Shown here: piece after piece, positions 17,418-27,066 of the stretch
Layout: each line of letters starts with the position of its first letter
Numbering within the stretch: position 1 is the first letter of the stretch
Assembly: GCA_029071325.1 (NCBI GenBank)
Contig: JAIEAP010000017.1
Coordinates: 1 to 57,412 of the forward strand
Direction: 5' to 3'
Source: Lachnospiraceae bacterium
GTDB lineage: Bacteria; Bacillota; Clostridia; Lachnospirales; Lachnospiraceae
Length of the DNA: 57,412 nt
Made by a program: the position numbers and the translations under genes
The notes under the pieces: generated by a model
What the model was told of the DNA's origin: nothing
What the model saw: only the letters and a program-made list of their open reading frames with translations
The model's database searches: none

Positions 17418-19988
17418 CTATGCACGCCTTCCACAACACTGTTTATATTTCTTGCCGCTTCCGCAGGGACACGGATCATTGGGATATACTTTAGCCGCCT
17501 CACGCTTTTTGGGCGCTTTCTGTGCCGTTTCATCCTTGTTGGTTCCGGTCACCTTTGCCACCTGTTCACGCTCTACCTTCTGTTCCACGCGGATATGGAA
17601 CAGCAAACGCACTGTATCCTCCTGAATGCTCTCCGTCATAGAATCAAACATGTCAAAACCACTCATCTTATATTCTACCAACGGATCTCTCTGTCCATAC
17701 GCCTGCAGACCAATTCCCTGACGAAGCTGATCCATGTCGTCGATATGATCCATCCACTTGCGATCGATCACCTTCAGCAGAATTACGCGTTCCAGTTCAC
17801 GAACCGCCTCTGGTTCCGGGAACTCTGCTTCTTTCACCTCATAGAGCTTTACTGCCTTTTCCTTTAATACATGCTTCAGTTTCTTGACATCCCCGCATTC
17901 CTGTGCCATTTTCTCTGTGACAGGTTCCAGCGGGATGTTGGGAAGCAGCAGCTGATTCAGTTCCCGCAGATCCCATTCCTCTACAGGAATGTCTTGGGAA
18001 ATACAGGTATCTATGATATTTTCCACCCTGTCGGTAATCATCTTGTAGATAACGTCACGCATACTCTCGCCGTTCAGCACACGCAGACGCTCCGCGTAAA
18101 TGATCTCCCTCTGATCATTCATGACCTGATCGTATTCCAACAGATTCTTACGGATACCAAAGTTATTGCCTTCAATTTTCTTCTGCGCCTTCTCAATGGC
18201 ACTGGTCAGCATCTTATGCTCAATCTGTTCCCCTTCCGGAACTCCCAGCGCATTGAACATGCTCAGTAATTTCTCGGAGCCAAACAGACGCATCAGATCG
18301 TCTTCCAGAGAAATGTAGAAGCGAGACTCGCCCGGATCTCCCTGACGGCCGGAACGACCGCGGAGCTGATTATCAATACGTCTGGATTCATGACGCTCCG
18401 TTCCTATGATTTTCAAGCCGCCTGCTGCCTTTGCCTCGTCATCCAGCTTGATATCCGTACCACGACCTGCCATGTTGGTGGCGATGGTAACCGCCCCATG
18501 AGCGCCTGCCTGTGCCACAATCTCCGCCTCCATCTCATGGAACTTGGCGTTCAGCACTTTATGAGGAATTCCCCGTTTATGGAGCATGGTGCTGATCAGC
18601 TCGGAAGTATCGATATTAATGGTGCCCACCAGAACCGGCTGTCCTTTTGCATGCGCTTCCTCTACTGCATCCACAACCGCTTTAAACTTCTCTTTTCTGG
18701 TCTTATATACCGCGTCTTCATTATCCTTGCGAACCACAGGTTTATTGGTGGGGATTTCAATTACATCCATACCATAAATATCACGGAACTCTTTTTCCTC
18801 TGTCAGTGCAGTACCCGTCATACCTGCTTTTTTCGTGTATTTATTGAAAAAGTTCTGGAACGTGATATTCGCCAGGGTCTTGCTTTCACGTTTTACCTTT
18901 ACATGCTCCTTCGCCTCAATGGCCTGATGCAGTCCGTCAGAATAACGCCTGCCGGGCATGATACGTCCGGTAAACTCGTCCACGATCAGCACCTGATCGT
19001 CGCGCACCACATAATCCTGGTCACGGAACATCAGATTATGCGCACGCAGCGCCAAAATGATATTGTGCTGGATTTCCAGGTTATCTGCATCCGCCAGGTT
19101 CTCAATATGGAAGAACTGTTCCACCTTCCTGACACCCTCCGCAGTCAGATTGACTACTTTATCCTTTTCATTCACGATAAAGTCTCCGTCTTCTTCCTGC
19201 TCCAGACCCATGATAGCATCCATTTTACTGTACTGCTTCTGATCGGCTCCTCGCCTCATCTGTCTGGCAAGGACGTCACAGGCTTCGTAGATACTGGTAG
19301 ATTTCCCGCTCTGACCGGAAATAATAAGGGGCGTCCGCGCCTCGTCGATCAACACAGAGTCCACCTCATCGATAATCGCAAAATGCAGACCGCGCTGCAC
19401 CAGCTGTTCTTTATAAATAACCATATTATCGCGCAGATAGTCAAAGCCCAGTTCGTTATTGGTGATATATGTAATATCACAATTATAATTCTCCTGACGC
19501 TCCTTATTATCCATGCTGTTGAACACTACGCCTACCGTAAGTCCCAGGAACTCATGCACCTGTCCCATCCACTCCGCATCACGTTTTGCAAGATACTCGT
19601 TGACCGTGACCACATGCACGCCTTTTCCTTCCAGTGCGTTCAGATATGCAGGAAGCGTTGCCACCAGCGTCTTACCTTCGCCGGTCTTCATCTCCGCGAT
19701 TCGTCCCTGATGCAAAATAATGCCGCCCACCAACTGTACCGGGTAGTGCTCCATGCCAAGAACTCTGCGCGCCGCCTCGCGAACCACTGCATATGCCTCC
19801 GGAAGCAGGTCGTCTAACGTCTCCCCCGCCTCCAGCCGCTTCTTAAATTCCTTCGTCTTGTCCTTAAGTTCTCCATCGGATAGCTCCATCATAGCTGGTC
19901 GATAGGATTCTATCTTATCTACCAACGGGTAAACTCTTTTTAACTCTCTCTCACTATGCGTTCCAAAAAGTTTTTCTATCGTTTTCAT
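17418..19988 (-). CDS. secA: Preprotein translocase ATPase SecA
   Basis: 856 residues. SecA pushes unfolded precursors through SecYEG. Motifs seen are Walker [17 protein letters not shown]-like [16 protein letters not shown], the preprotein-binding region, [11 protein letters not shown], and [17 protein letters not shown]. The C-terminus has the zinc-binding SecB/phospholipid tail [13 protein letters not shown]. The ATG is preceded by AGGAG seven bases upstream and a sigma-A promoter at 20028-20056. The flavodiiron gene follows after 32 bases. Confidence 0.97.
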   Translation of the reverse strand: MKTIEKLFGTHSERELKRVYPLVDKIESYRPAMMELSDGELKDKTKEFKKRLEAGETLDDLLPEAYAVVREAARRVLGMEHYPVQLVGGIILHQGRIAEMKTGEGKTLVATLPAYLNALEGKGVHVVTVNEYLAKRDAEWMGQVHEFLGLTVGVVFNSMDNKERQENYNCDITYITNNELGFDYLRDNMVIYKEQLVQRGLHFAIIDEVDSVLIDEARTPLIISGQSGKSTSIYEACDVLARQMRRGADQKQYSKMDAIMGLEQEEDGDFIVNEKDKVVNLTAEGVRKVEQFFHIENLADADNLEIQHNIILALRAHNLMFRDQDYVVRDDQVLIVDEFTGRIMPGRRYSDGLHQAIEAKEHVKVKRESKTLANITFQNFFNKYTKKAGMTGTALTEEKEFRDIYGMDVIEIPTNKPVVRKDNEDAVYKTRKEKFKAVVDAVEEAHAKGQPVLVGTINIDTSELISTMLHKRGIPHKVLNAKFHEMEAEIVAQAGAHGAVTIATNMAGRGTDIKLDDEAKAAGGLKIIGTERHESRRIDNQLRGRSGRQGDPGESRFYISLEDDLMRLFGSEKLLSMFNALGVPEGEQIEHKMLTSAIEKAQKKIEGNNFGIRKNLLEYDQVMNDQREIIYAERLRVLNGESMRDVIYKMITDRVENIIDTCISQDIPVEEWDLRELNQLLLPNIPLEPVTEKMAQECGDVKKLKHVLKEKAVKLYEVKEAEFPEPEAVRELERVILLKVIDRKWMDHIDDMDQLRQGIGLQAYGQRDPLVEYKMSGFDMFDSMTESIQEDTVRLLFHIRVEQKVEREQVAKVTGTNKDETAQKAPKKREAAKVYPNDPCPCGSGKKYKQCCGRRA

Positions 19989-20027
19989 ATATGCTCCTAT
20001 CCATTATTTTTGCTCACACTATGGATT

Positions 20028-20056
20028 ATTGTACCACTATCCGAATTGATGCACAA
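20028..20056 (-). promoter_or_regulatory. Sigma-A promoter of secA
   Basis: Minus-strand TTGTGC (20056-20051), 17-base spacer, TACAAT (20033-20028), about 40 bases before the start codon. Confidence 0.6.
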
Positions 20057-20106
20057 TAGATAAATAGGGAAAGGATTTGTGAACTTTTTATAAACAGAGC
20101 AGTATG

Positions 20107-20142
20107 AAAAACCCGGCACAGCCTTCCGCTATGCCGGGTTTC
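20107..20142 (-). terminator. Terminator of trxA overlapping its stop codon
   Basis: On the minus strand AAACCCGGCA pairs with TGCCGGGTTT, followed by T residues. The left arm lies within the last codons of trxA. Confidence 0.8.
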
Positions 20143-20449
20143 TCTCCAACATTCCAAGTATTCTTTCCTTCGGCGCCGCGCCCGTCATGCGGTCCGCCTC
20201 TTTCCCGCCAGTAAAGAGCACCATTGTGGGGACGCTCATAACCTGATACTGTTCGGCAAGCTCTGCCGCCTGGTCCACATCCACCTTGCAGATCTTGTAC
20301 TGAGGACATTCCTCCGCCAGTTCCTCCATGACCGGCGCCAACATCTTGCAGGGGCCGCACCATGTGGCGAAAAAGTCCACCAGCACCTTCCCGTCTGCTT
20401 CCAGCACTTCTTTCTGGAAATCCTGTCTGTTTAAATGCATCACTGCCAT
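20129..20449 (-). CDS. trxA: Thioredoxin
   Basis: 106 residues, a single thioredoxin fold. The active site is WCGPCK with the typical preceding DFFAT and the cis-proline motif SVPTMVLF. Cytoplasmic disulfide reductase for enzymes such as ribonucleotide reductase and peroxiredoxin. AGGAGG lies seven bases before the ATG. It comes 73 bases after the GNAT gene and may be read from the same transcript or its own promoter. The terminator runs into the coding end. Confidence 0.95.
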   Translation of the reverse strand: MAVMHLNRQDFQKEVLEADGKVLVDFFATWCGPCKMLAPVMEELAEECPQYKICKVDVDQAAELAEQYQVMSVPTMVLFTGGKEADRMTGAAPKERILGMLERNPA

Positions 20450-20522
20450 ACAACTACCTCCTCGTTATGAAGATAGTATCCCACCGTGTACGGATTTCAT
20501 GCATGGCATACTGCAGGTCTCA

Positions 20523-21422
20523 TTATTCCAGCGTAAGATTCACATATCCGCCGCAAAATTCCGGTCCGCCCCACAACATTCCATAATCTCTCACTGCATA
20601 GCGGTCTCCATCCGGCGCAGCTTCCGCAGATATTCTGTCCACGGCTCCCCGCACCAGAACCGGGCAGTTTATCCGCAGACGCTTCATCACCGCTGTCACA
20701 TCTGCCGGAGTCAGCGTGGTTTCCAATATGTGCAGTGCCTGCTCCTCCTGACGCATCATAAGGATATCTTCTCTTCCGTGGTGCTGTACTTTATACGCAT
20801 AGCCTCCCACAAAATCATTCTCCCTCAGAGCATAGGCAATGGCATCCTCATCCCACGCCACATAGCCGTCCGCAGCAAAAGCGACCTCCCGTATCCTGTG
20901 GTATTCTCCGGGCGTCACCGTCAGCAGCCAGTATTCCTGCCCGTTTCTTTCACTGCCGCAGGCCGCAATCTCCTCCGGCTCAATATGGTATTCCGCCAGC
21001 GAAAATACCGGTGCAAAGCCCAGCTTCCCGTAATACTCCCGCAGGGAATCCGATGCCGGCACCAGAGCCAACGGCTCACCGGTCCGCCGCCGTCCTTCTT
21101 CCAGCAGGATGCGGGCATACCCGCGTCCCCGATGCTCCGGCAGCGTCCCCACCCCATAAACATATCGAAGCGGCTGCATTTTCCCGCCGTAATACAGCTT
21201 TGCCGGAAGAAGACTCAGCATAGAAACAGGATGGCCGTCTATCAGGTACACCAGCATCTCCTCCGGCCGGAACCGGTATTCAAAATATAAGTCAATATAC
21301 TCCAGTTCATCCCCAAAGCATATCTGCCAGATTCTTTTCAGTTCTTCTTTCATGGATGTATCGGGATTTACACAGAATTGTCGCTCTACATCCACGCTGT
21401 CATGTTGTTCTCTTATGTGCAT
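20523..21422 (-). CDS. GNAT-family N-acetyltransferase
   Basis: 299 residues. The acetyl-CoA motif is VYGVGTLPEHRGRGYARILLEEG near residue 90 (shown in part as LPEHRGRGYARILLEE), the V/I-x-x-x-R-G-x-G-x-A pattern of GNAT enzymes. The C-terminal half looks like the sterol-carrier/Eis-type extension of large GNAT proteins. The substrate is unknown. I start at ATG 21422, which overlaps the upstream stop as TGATG and has GGGAG six bases before it; the longer TTG start at 21437 is less likely. This shows tight coupling to the DUF2156 gene. Confidence 0.82.
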   Translation of the reverse strand: MHIREQHDSVDVERQFCVNPDTSMKEELKRIWQICFGDELEYIDLYFEYRFRPEEMLVYLIDGHPVSMLSLLPAKLYYGGKMQPLRYVYGVGTLPEHRGRGYARILLEEGRRRTGEPLALVPASDSLREYYGKLGFAPVFSLAEYHIEPEEIAACGSERNGQEYWLLTVTPGEYHRIREVAFAADGYVAWDEDAIAYALRENDFVGGYAYKVQHHGREDILMMRQEEQALHILETTLTPADVTAVMKRLRINCPVLVRGAVDRISAEAAPDGDRYAVRDYGMLWGGPEFCGGYVNLTLE

Positions 21423-22318
21423 CAGTTTCTCCCACAATATACGGCGCTGTACTGTTCCAGCAAAATGTCAGGATAATAGGACAACTTTGCCTTGCGAAGT
21501 CCCTCGTCCCCGGTATCTTCCTCCCGGTTTACATACTGGTACTCCTGACAGTTGTGAAGCACAAACTGTTGATTGATCATGGGATACGCCCCCTGAATTT
21601 CCGCAAATGCCTTCTCAAAATGCACCACATAGGTATTGCTGTTTAAGGGCTCGCCCACGCAGAACGCTACAATATCACCATGCAGCCGCAGGACTCCGCC
21701 TTCCAGTCCCAGTTCCTCCAGATGATCGAACGCCCGCTTCAGGGCGCACTGCTCACCAGTCAGTTCCTCGTTCCACACGCAGTTACGGCGGTCGCACCAT
21801 GCAAGATTCATCTCGTAGCAGTCCTGTTTGTTTGCATCCGTCAGCGGCTCATAACTCCAGTCCTGGTTGTCCTTGAACCTTGCAATATGATTTCGTTTGC
21901 CGTGAAGTTTCTTGCCGGACAGCGTGCTTAGCTTGTCAACCGTATAAATATAGTCAAAGCTGTCGCGATCTTCCCGTATCTCAAACTGCCCGGGAAAATA
22001 TTGTTCCAGATACTCCTTATCCTGTTCCAGAAGCGTTACCAGGCGAAATGTGACTCCCTGCTCCTCCGCTTCCTTACGCATCCGTTCCAGCGCCGCCGTC
22101 TTATCTCCGTTTCCGATGGGAAATGCATAACAACGCTCATGCTCCTCTGCAAATCGGATCAGACAGCAGCCTTCCGCCTCCGCCACCTGCGCTCCATATA
22201 CCGGTCCCCAGATAAAATTATTGGCGAAACTGTATTCGCAGCTCTGCCGGTCATCCTCACGCAGCTTCTGCATCATCCAGTCTCTGTCCTCTATCTCTAT
22301 TGTCTTCCATGTAATCAT
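21422..22318 (-). CDS. DUF2156 domain protein (GNAT-fold, phosphatidylglycerol lysyltransferase C-terminal-like)
   Basis: 298 residues matching the DUF2156 family, which shares its fold with the aminoacyl-transferring domain of MprF. Recognisable stretches are the LHGKRNHIARF and GAYPMINQQF motifs. No membrane segment is visible, so it is a soluble protein, unlike MprF. The substrate is not known; the overlap with a GNAT gene suggests a shared small-molecule or peptide modification step, but that is inference. GGAGG seven bases upstream sets the start at 22318. Confidence 0.8.
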   Translation of the reverse strand: MITWKTIEIEDRDWMMQKLREDDRQSCEYSFANNFIWGPVYGAQVAEAEGCCLIRFAEEHERCYAFPIGNGDKTAALERMRKEAEEQGVTFRLVTLLEQDKEYLEQYFPGQFEIREDRDSFDYIYTVDKLSTLSGKKLHGKRNHIARFKDNQDWSYEPLTDANKQDCYEMNLAWCDRRNCVWNEELTGEQCALKRAFDHLEELGLEGGVLRLHGDIVAFCVGEPLNSNTYVVHFEKAFAEIQGAYPMINQQFVLHNCQEYQYVNREEDTGDEGLRKAKLSYYPDILLEQYSAVYCGRN

Positions 22319-22399
22319 TTGTCACATCCTCCACCCATTATTGTAACCCCGCATGTCAAATTTTACCCTCTGACCGGACATAAAGCCGTTTTGACAGGC

Positions 22400-22435
22400 A
22401 AAAAGAGGTATATCCGGCCGGATATACCTCGCTTT
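22400..22435. terminator. Terminator after asnS
   Basis: A perfect 13-bp palindrome (GAGGTATATCCGG at 22405-22417 with 22418-22430), with A-run before and T-run after on both strands. It ends asnS on the minus strand. Confidence 0.85.
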
Positions 22436-22448
22436 TTATTTCACATCA

Positions 22449-23840
22449 TTACAGTTCACAGTTATTCACGGTTCTTGGGAAAGGAACCACGTCCCTGATA
22501 TTCGCCATACCCGTCAAATACATGACACAGCGCTCAAAGCCCAGACCAAAGCCCGCATGACGGGCAGAACCATATTTGCGCAGATCCAGATAGAATCCGT
22601 AATCCTCTTCATTCAAGCCCAGCTCACGGATGCGCTCCAAGAGCTTGTCATAGTCATCCTCTCTCTGGCTTCCTCCGATAATCTCTCCGATTCCGGGCAC
22701 CAGACAGTCTACTGCCGCCACTGTTTTGCCGTCCTCATTGAGCTTCATATAAAACGCCTTAATTTCTTTGGGATAATCTGTCACAAACACGGGTCTCTGA
22801 TAGACTACCTCTGTCAGATAACGTTCATGCTCCGTCTGAAGGTCTGCCCCCCAGGATACCTTATACTCAAACTCGTCATTGTGCTTCTCAAGAAGCTCAA
22901 TTGCATCTGTGTAAGTGATGCGTGCAAACTCCGAATGCAGCACATTGTTCAGACGGTCGATCAATCCCTTGTCCACAAAATTGTTAAAGAATGCCATCTC
23001 TTCCGGCGCATGCTCCATCACATAAGAGATAATGTATTTCAGCATGCTCTCCGCCAATGCCATATCATCCGCAAGGTCTGCAAAAGCAATCTCCGGCTCG
23101 ATCATCCAGAACTCCGCCGCATGACGCGTCGTATTGGAATTCTCCGCCCGGAAAGTCGGTCCAAAGGTATAGATATTTTTGAATGCCATAGCGTAGGTCT
23201 CACCGTTCAGCTGTCCACTCACCGTCAGATTGGTTGCCTTTCCGAAAAAGTCCTGTGTAAAGTCTACCTTTCCCTGCTCGTCCTTCGGAATATTTGCAAG
23301 ATCCATGGTTGTGACCTGGAACATCTCGCCCGCCCCCTCGCAGTCACTTCCGGTGATCAGCGGCGTGTGCACATAGACAAAATCTCTCTCCTGGAAAAAC
23401 TTATGAATGGCATAAGCGATCAGGGACCGCACACGAAATACCGCTTCAAAGGTATTGGTGCGGGGTCTTAAATGAGAAATCGTCCTCAGATACTCAAAGC
23501 TGTGACGCTTCTTCTGCAGCGGATAATCCGGCGCAGAGGCGCCTTCAATCACAACTTCCTCCGCCTGGATCTCAAAGGGCTGCTTTGCCTCAGGCGTTGC
23601 TTCCAGCACACCGGTCACGATCACCGCTGCTCCCACATTGATTTTCGTAAGATCCGCAAAATTTTCCAGACCGTCTGCGTACACCACCTGCAGCGGCTCA
23701 AAAAATGTTCCGTCATTTACAACAATAAATCCGAAATTCTTGGATGCGCGGTTGCTTCTGACCCAGCCTCCAACCGTAATTTTCTTGCCGACATATTCTT
23801 TTTGATCACGAAATAAATCTCTGATATTGATAAGCTCCAT
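22449..23840 (-). CDS. asnS: Asparaginyl-tRNA synthetase
   Basis: 463 residues, standard length. An N-terminal OB anticodon-binding domain ([19 protein letters not shown], about 20-110) precedes a class II catalytic core with motif 2 ([21 protein letters not shown]) and motif 3 ([15 protein letters not shown]). The arrangement is that of AsnRS rather than AspRS. It charges tRNA-Asn. It lies 17 bases after the lipoprotein gene and likely shares its transcript. No T-box leader is visible in the short gap. Confidence 0.96.
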   Translation of the reverse strand: MELINIRDLFRDQKEYVGKKITVGGWVRSNRASKNFGFIVVNDGTFFEPLQVVYADGLENFADLTKINVGAAVIVTGVLEATPEAKQPFEIQAEEVVIEGASAPDYPLQKKRHSFEYLRTISHLRPRTNTFEAVFRVRSLIAYAIHKFFQERDFVYVHTPLITGSDCEGAGEMFQVTTMDLANIPKDEQGKVDFTQDFFGKATNLTVSGQLNGETYAMAFKNIYTFGPTFRAENSNTTRHAAEFWMIEPEIAFADLADDMALAESMLKYIISYVMEHAPEEMAFFNNFVDKGLIDRLNNVLHSEFARITYTDAIELLEKHNDEFEYKVSWGADLQTEHERYLTEVVYQRPVFVTDYPKEIKAFYMKLNEDGKTVAAVDCLVPGIGEIIGGSQREDDYDKLLERIRELGLNEEDYGFYLDLRKYGSARHAGFGLGFERCVMYLTGMANIRDVVPFPRTVNNCEL

Positions 23841-23857
23841 ATTTCGCCCCTCCTTCT

Positions 23858-25081
23858 TTACTCTGCCTCTGTATGATCTGCGGTCTCCGTATCCGCGCCG
23901 TCACCATCGGCGCCATCCGCATCATCATTCTGCGGCGCGATCAGATTTGCCTGATCCACTACCATCTGCAGCGCCTGATCGCAGACATACACCTTTTGCA
24001 GATATGCCTTGCCGCTCTCCGCAGTCAGACCATAGTTTTCATATAAGCTGTCCTGATCCTCATACCCATAGCTGGACATCAGCCGCGCAACATACTCGTC
24101 AAAACCAGACTGGTCAAAGGCAATTCCTTCTTTCGCGGCAATTGCCTCCATGATGATCTGCGACTCAATATCTGCCTGAACCTCCTGGGTAACAGAGTCC
24201 AGAAATTCATCATAGTTCTGCCCCTGTGCCTCCACAAATTCCTGCAGGGTAGAGCCATCCTGGCAGTACATGCGTGTATACTGCGCCAGCACCTCCTCCA
24301 TTCTGGCATCCAGCAAACCTTCCGGCAATTCTTTGACCGTGCACACCTTGGTCAGCTGTGTCAGCACGCTGCTTCGGGCTTCGGATGCTTTTTGAGATTC
24401 ATTCACCGCTTCCAAATAAGCCCGGACATCCGAGCGCATATCCTCTACGGTCTCATAAGGCATACCGCTCAGTACCGCCACATATTTCACATACTCGTCT
24501 GTCATATCTTCATATGCGATTTCCTGCTTTTCCACAATCTTGTTCACCGTAACCGTGAATACAACTTCAGCTCCTGCCATATCCGGATTCCGGGTATAGG
24601 TTTCCGGGAAGGTCAGCGGAAGATCTACGGTGTTACCCACCTCGACTCCGACCAGTCCATCCTCAAAGCCGGGAATGAAGCTGCCGCTGCCAATCCCCAG
24701 CACATAACCGGACGCCGTGCCTCCTTGAAATGCCACTCCGTCTCTTTTGCCCACATAATCAATATTGACAAAATCCCCCGTCTCAACGGTTCTCTTATCC
24801 GTATCGATATAGTTGGGATACTGCGCCAACACATTCTGCTCGATAAACACCTGCACATCTGCGTCATCCACCGTATAATCTGACTGCAGCTCCACATCCA
24901 TGCCCAAATAATCACCCAGTTCCACATAATCCAAAGGATCATATTCTATGCCGGCGCTGGAGATCTTATCTGTTTCCATTCCTTCGGTATCGTTGACATT
25001 CTCTCCGTCATTCTTGCTGCAGCCGCATAAGGATACGGTCAGCACAGCAGATAGCAGCGCTATCATCAACTTCTTTTTCAT
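23858..25081 (-). CDS. Trigger-factor-like FKBP peptidyl-prolyl isomerase lipoprotein
   Basis: 407 residues. A lipoprotein signal peptide ([19 protein letters not shown], lipobox SLCGC) anchors it outside the membrane. Residues about 90-180 are an FKBP-type isomerase domain ([11 protein letters not shown], then [10 protein letters not shown]), followed by a helical region like the C-terminal chaperone arms of trigger factor. The ribosome-binding N-terminal domain of trigger factor is missing, so this is likely an exported foldase, comparable in role to PrsA. Start set at ATG 25081 (AGGAAGGA upstream) since the 25114 start adds 11 residues before a good signal peptide. The acidic tail ([12 protein letters not shown]) is unusual. 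It precedes asnS. Confidence 0.84.
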   Translation of the reverse strand: MKKKLMIALLSAVLTVSLCGCSKNDGENVNDTEGMETDKISSAGIEYDPLDYVELGDYLGMDVELQSDYTVDDADVQVFIEQNVLAQYPNYIDTDKRTVETGDFVNIDYVGKRDGVAFQGGTASGYVLGIGSGSFIPGFEDGLVGVEVGNTVDLPLTFPETYTRNPDMAGAEVVFTVTVNKIVEKQEIAYEDMTDEYVKYVAVLSGMPYETVEDMRSDVRAYLEAVNESQKASEARSSVLTQLTKVCTVKELPEGLLDARMEEVLAQYTRMYCQDGSTLQEFVEAQGQNYDEFLDSVTQEVQADIESQIIMEAIAAKEGIAFDQSGFDEYVARLMSSYGYEDQDSLYENYGLTAESGKAYLQKVYVCDQALQMVVDQANLIAPQNDDADGADGDGADTETADHTEAE

Positions 25082-25218
25082 AATATTGATTTCCTTCCTA
25101 ATATTCACATTCAAATAGCATACTTGTCCTATACGTCACAGTTCACAACCACGCCAACGCGTTCCTGTACAACTGCAACTCATAGGATAGCACATTTTAC
25201 CGCAAATGGAAAGCATTA

Positions 25219-25247
25219 TTGATTTTTCCCATAATCAATGCTACAAT
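25219..25247 (+). promoter_or_regulatory. Sigma-A promoter of the 25280 gene
   Basis: TTGATT (25219-25224), 17-base spacer, TACAAT (25242-25247), about 32 bases before the GTG start. Confidence 0.75.
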
Positions 25248-25279
25248 CATAATGAATTTTACAACAGGAGGACAAGAAT

Positions 25280-25729
25280 GTGTCACCGTTAGCTATTACT
25301 CTATTGATCATTGCCATCGTCATGCTCGTTGCCGTTATCGTATTATACTTCCTGGGCAAACGGGCACAGAAGAAAAAGGATGAACAGGATGCCCAGATGG
25401 CGGCAAATGCCCAGACCGTCTCCATGCTCATCATCGATAAGAAGCGGATGAAGCTCCGGGATGCCGGACTTCCTGCAGCTATTCTGGAGCAGACGCCCAA
25501 GCTGCTGCGCGGTTCTAAGATGCCTATTGTCAAGGCCAAAGTCGGTCCCAGGATCATGACGTTTATCTGCGACGCACAGATTTTTGAAACAGTTCCTGTC
25601 AAGAAGGAGGTCAAGGCTGTTGTCAGCGGTCTTTACATCACTTCTGTAAAAGGACTGCGGGGGCCCATCGAGGCTCCTCCCAAGAAGAAGGGCTTCCTGG
25701 CAAAGCTTAAGGCAAAAGCGGGCAAATAG
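25280..25729 (+). CDS. Small membrane-anchored protein of unknown function
   Basis: 149 residues starting at GTG 25280, with a consensus AGGAGG eight bases before. Residues 3-25 (ITLLIIAIVMLVAVIVLYFLG) form one transmembrane helix; the rest is basic and cytoplasmic by the positive-inside rule. The 75-residue middle (QTVSMLIIDKKRMKLRD, VKKEVKAVVSGLYITSVKG) is probably a small beta-rich domain and the tail is lysine-rich (PPKKKGFLAKLKAKAGK). I do not recognise a family. It has its own promoter and terminator and stands alone against the minus-strand genes around it. Confidence 0.8.
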   Translation: MSPLAITLLIIAIVMLVAVIVLYFLGKRAQKKKDEQDAQMAANAQTVSMLIIDKKRMKLRDAGLPAAILEQTPKLLRGSKMPIVKAKVGPRIMTFICDAQIFETVPVKKEVKAVVSGLYITSVKGLRGPIEAPPKKKGFLAKLKAKAGK

Positions 25730-25760
25730 CGCATATTAATTTTTATCTTATAAGAGTCAG

Positions 25761-25800
25761 AATACCTGCATTCATCCATCGGATGGGTGCAGGTATTTTC
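25761..25800. terminator. Bidirectional terminator
   Basis: AATACCTGCA (25761-25770) pairs with TGCAGGTATT (25788-25797), with an inner CATCCATCGGATGG stem. It separates the convergent genes ending at 25729 and 25808. Confidence 0.82.
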
Positions 25801-25807
25801 ACTTAGA

Positions 25808-26251
25808 TCAAATGTGGAACTTTCCCGCTTCTTTGGCGGTTATCTTCACCTGAATCGAGCAATTGGCCAGATGCTCATAATTAACCTCCAGTCCATAGTC
25901 CACAGACATTATGATCTGCCCTTCCTCCTCGCTGATGGCGATCCGATCCGCCTCAATCCCGATCAGAAGGTTTCCAAACGGCGTATGGTAATAGGTCATA
26001 TTTTTCTTGTCTTTCTCGAATACCATATGTACATTTGCCACGCCCTTCTTGGTAATCTCCACGCAATTTTCAGTGGCCTTGATGACATTCCTTGTGGTCT
26101 CTTCAAATCCTTCCATCACTTCATCATAGATGACATAATGCTTGCCATTCTGCTTATAATAATCTGCAGCCGTAATCAGTTCTATCTGTTCAGCCTTTTC
26201 ATTTACAGGCATCTGCAGCCCCTGTATCGCCACTATTACATCTTTTGTCAT
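25808..26251 (-). CDS. DUF1934 (YwiB-like) beta-barrel protein
   Basis: 147 residues. The pattern of an acidic N-terminal strand set, YVIYDEVMEGFEETTRNVIK, then the central YYHTPFGNLLIGIEAD and the final strand SIQVKITAKEA is that of DUF1934, a calycin-like small beta-barrel known from Bacillus ywiB. The function is unknown. ATG 26251 has AAGGAG seven bases before it; the earlier ATG 26275 would add eight unrelated residues. It lies 68 bases after spoIIR on the same strand and could be cotranscribed in sporulation, but the promoter does not decide this. Confidence 0.72.
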   Translation of the reverse strand: MTKDVIVAIQGLQMPVNEKAEQIELITAADYYKQNGKHYVIYDEVMEGFEETTRNVIKATENCVEITKKGVANVHMVFEKDKKNMTYYHTPFGNLLIGIEADRIAISEEEGQIIMSVDYGLEVNYEHLANCSIQVKITAKEAGKFHI

Positions 26252-26319
26252 GATATGCTCCTTCTTGCGCCACATAATACAGGAAGTATATCACAATTTC
26301 TCTGATTTGACACCCTCAT

Positions 26320-27000
26320 TTAAAAAATGTCTTCCAGGAAATCCAGCCACTTCCAGGAAATCCTGTAATTCTTTTCTTCCATCAGGGATTCATACTCTTT
26401 TTTGCTCAGTGTTCCCTCCAAAGCTTCCTTGGATTCCTCATCCACCACCTCATAGACGCTGTCGGCAAAACACATATTGGGATACATGACACACCACCAA
26501 TTGTGCCCTGCCCCTGCGCCTATCACAATCTCCAGCGCTTCATATGTTCCTGCCGGGAATGTATAGGAACCATATGTTTTTACTGGGAAATCCACTTCTG
26601 CAAGATATGCCTCCACAGCATAATCATACCCTTCCTGCTCCAGTACAGCTTCTGCCGTATGTATGATATCATTCTGATGCTGCTCTATTATACGCTTAGA
26701 TTCCTCCAGATCCTCTGCCTGCGCCAGTTCCTCTCCCAGCAATGCGCCTACGGCATCCCTTACTTTCAGCTTTAAGTCCTGATCCTCCTGACTGTCACTG
26801 TTGGCGCGCACATGGAACCGCAGTATCTTCTCTGCGATCCCCTGCTGCAGCTGGTACTCCCGCACTGCCTTTACGGAGGTGACAGCCGTAAACACCACAA
26901 GCAGTGCAAGCACCCCTGTAAACAACAGCCTTGACCAGAATTCTCCACGGTCTTTTTCTTTCTGGTCGTTCTCTCTCTGCTCTTTTACACTATATTTCAT
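26320..27000 (-). CDS. spoIIR: Stage II sporulation protein R
   Basis: 226 residues. One N-terminal membrane segment (LLFTGVLALLVVFTAVTSV, about 26-44), then the SpoIIR domain with the diagnostic GAGHNWWCVMYPNMCF near residue 160 and FHVRANSDSQEDQDLK. SpoIIR is made in the forespore and triggers SpoIIGA to process pro-sigma-E in the mother cell. I use ATG 27000 with AGGAG eight bases before; ATG 27024 is less likely. A sigma-F/G-like promoter sits immediately upstream at 27036-27065, as expected for a forespore gene. Confidence 0.93.
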   Translation of the reverse strand: MKYSVKEQRENDQKEKDRGEFWSRLLFTGVLALLVVFTAVTSVKAVREYQLQQGIAEKILRFHVRANSDSQEDQDLKLKVRDAVGALLGEELAQAEDLEESKRIIEQHQNDIIHTAEAVLEQEGYDYAVEAYLAEVDFPVKTYGSYTFPAGTYEALEIVIGAGAGHNWWCVMYPNMCFADSVYEVVDEESKEALEGTLSKKEYESLMEEKNYRISWKWLDFLEDIF

Positions 27001-27035
27001 ATCGAACACTCCTTTCACATTCACATATCTGTTAG

Positions 27036-27065
27036 GAGTATTGCCTGACTTTTTGACTTTTATAC
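27036..27065 (-). promoter_or_regulatory. Forespore (sigma-F/sigma-G type) promoter of spoIIR
   Basis: Minus-strand GTATA (27065-27061), 15 bases, then GGCAATACT (27045-27037). This fits the sigma-F pattern GYWTA, 15-16 bases, GGNRANANT, and the downstream gene is a known sigma-F target in Bacillus. Confidence 0.65.
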
Positions 27066-27066
27066 A

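Noticed and set aside
18390-19817. 475-codon open frame on the plus strand opposite secA
   Set aside because: It mirrors the SecA coding frame, has no ribosome site and its composition is that of an antisense shadow. Similar long shadows opposite uvrA (9254-10057) and pfkA (36487-37437) were dropped for the same reason.
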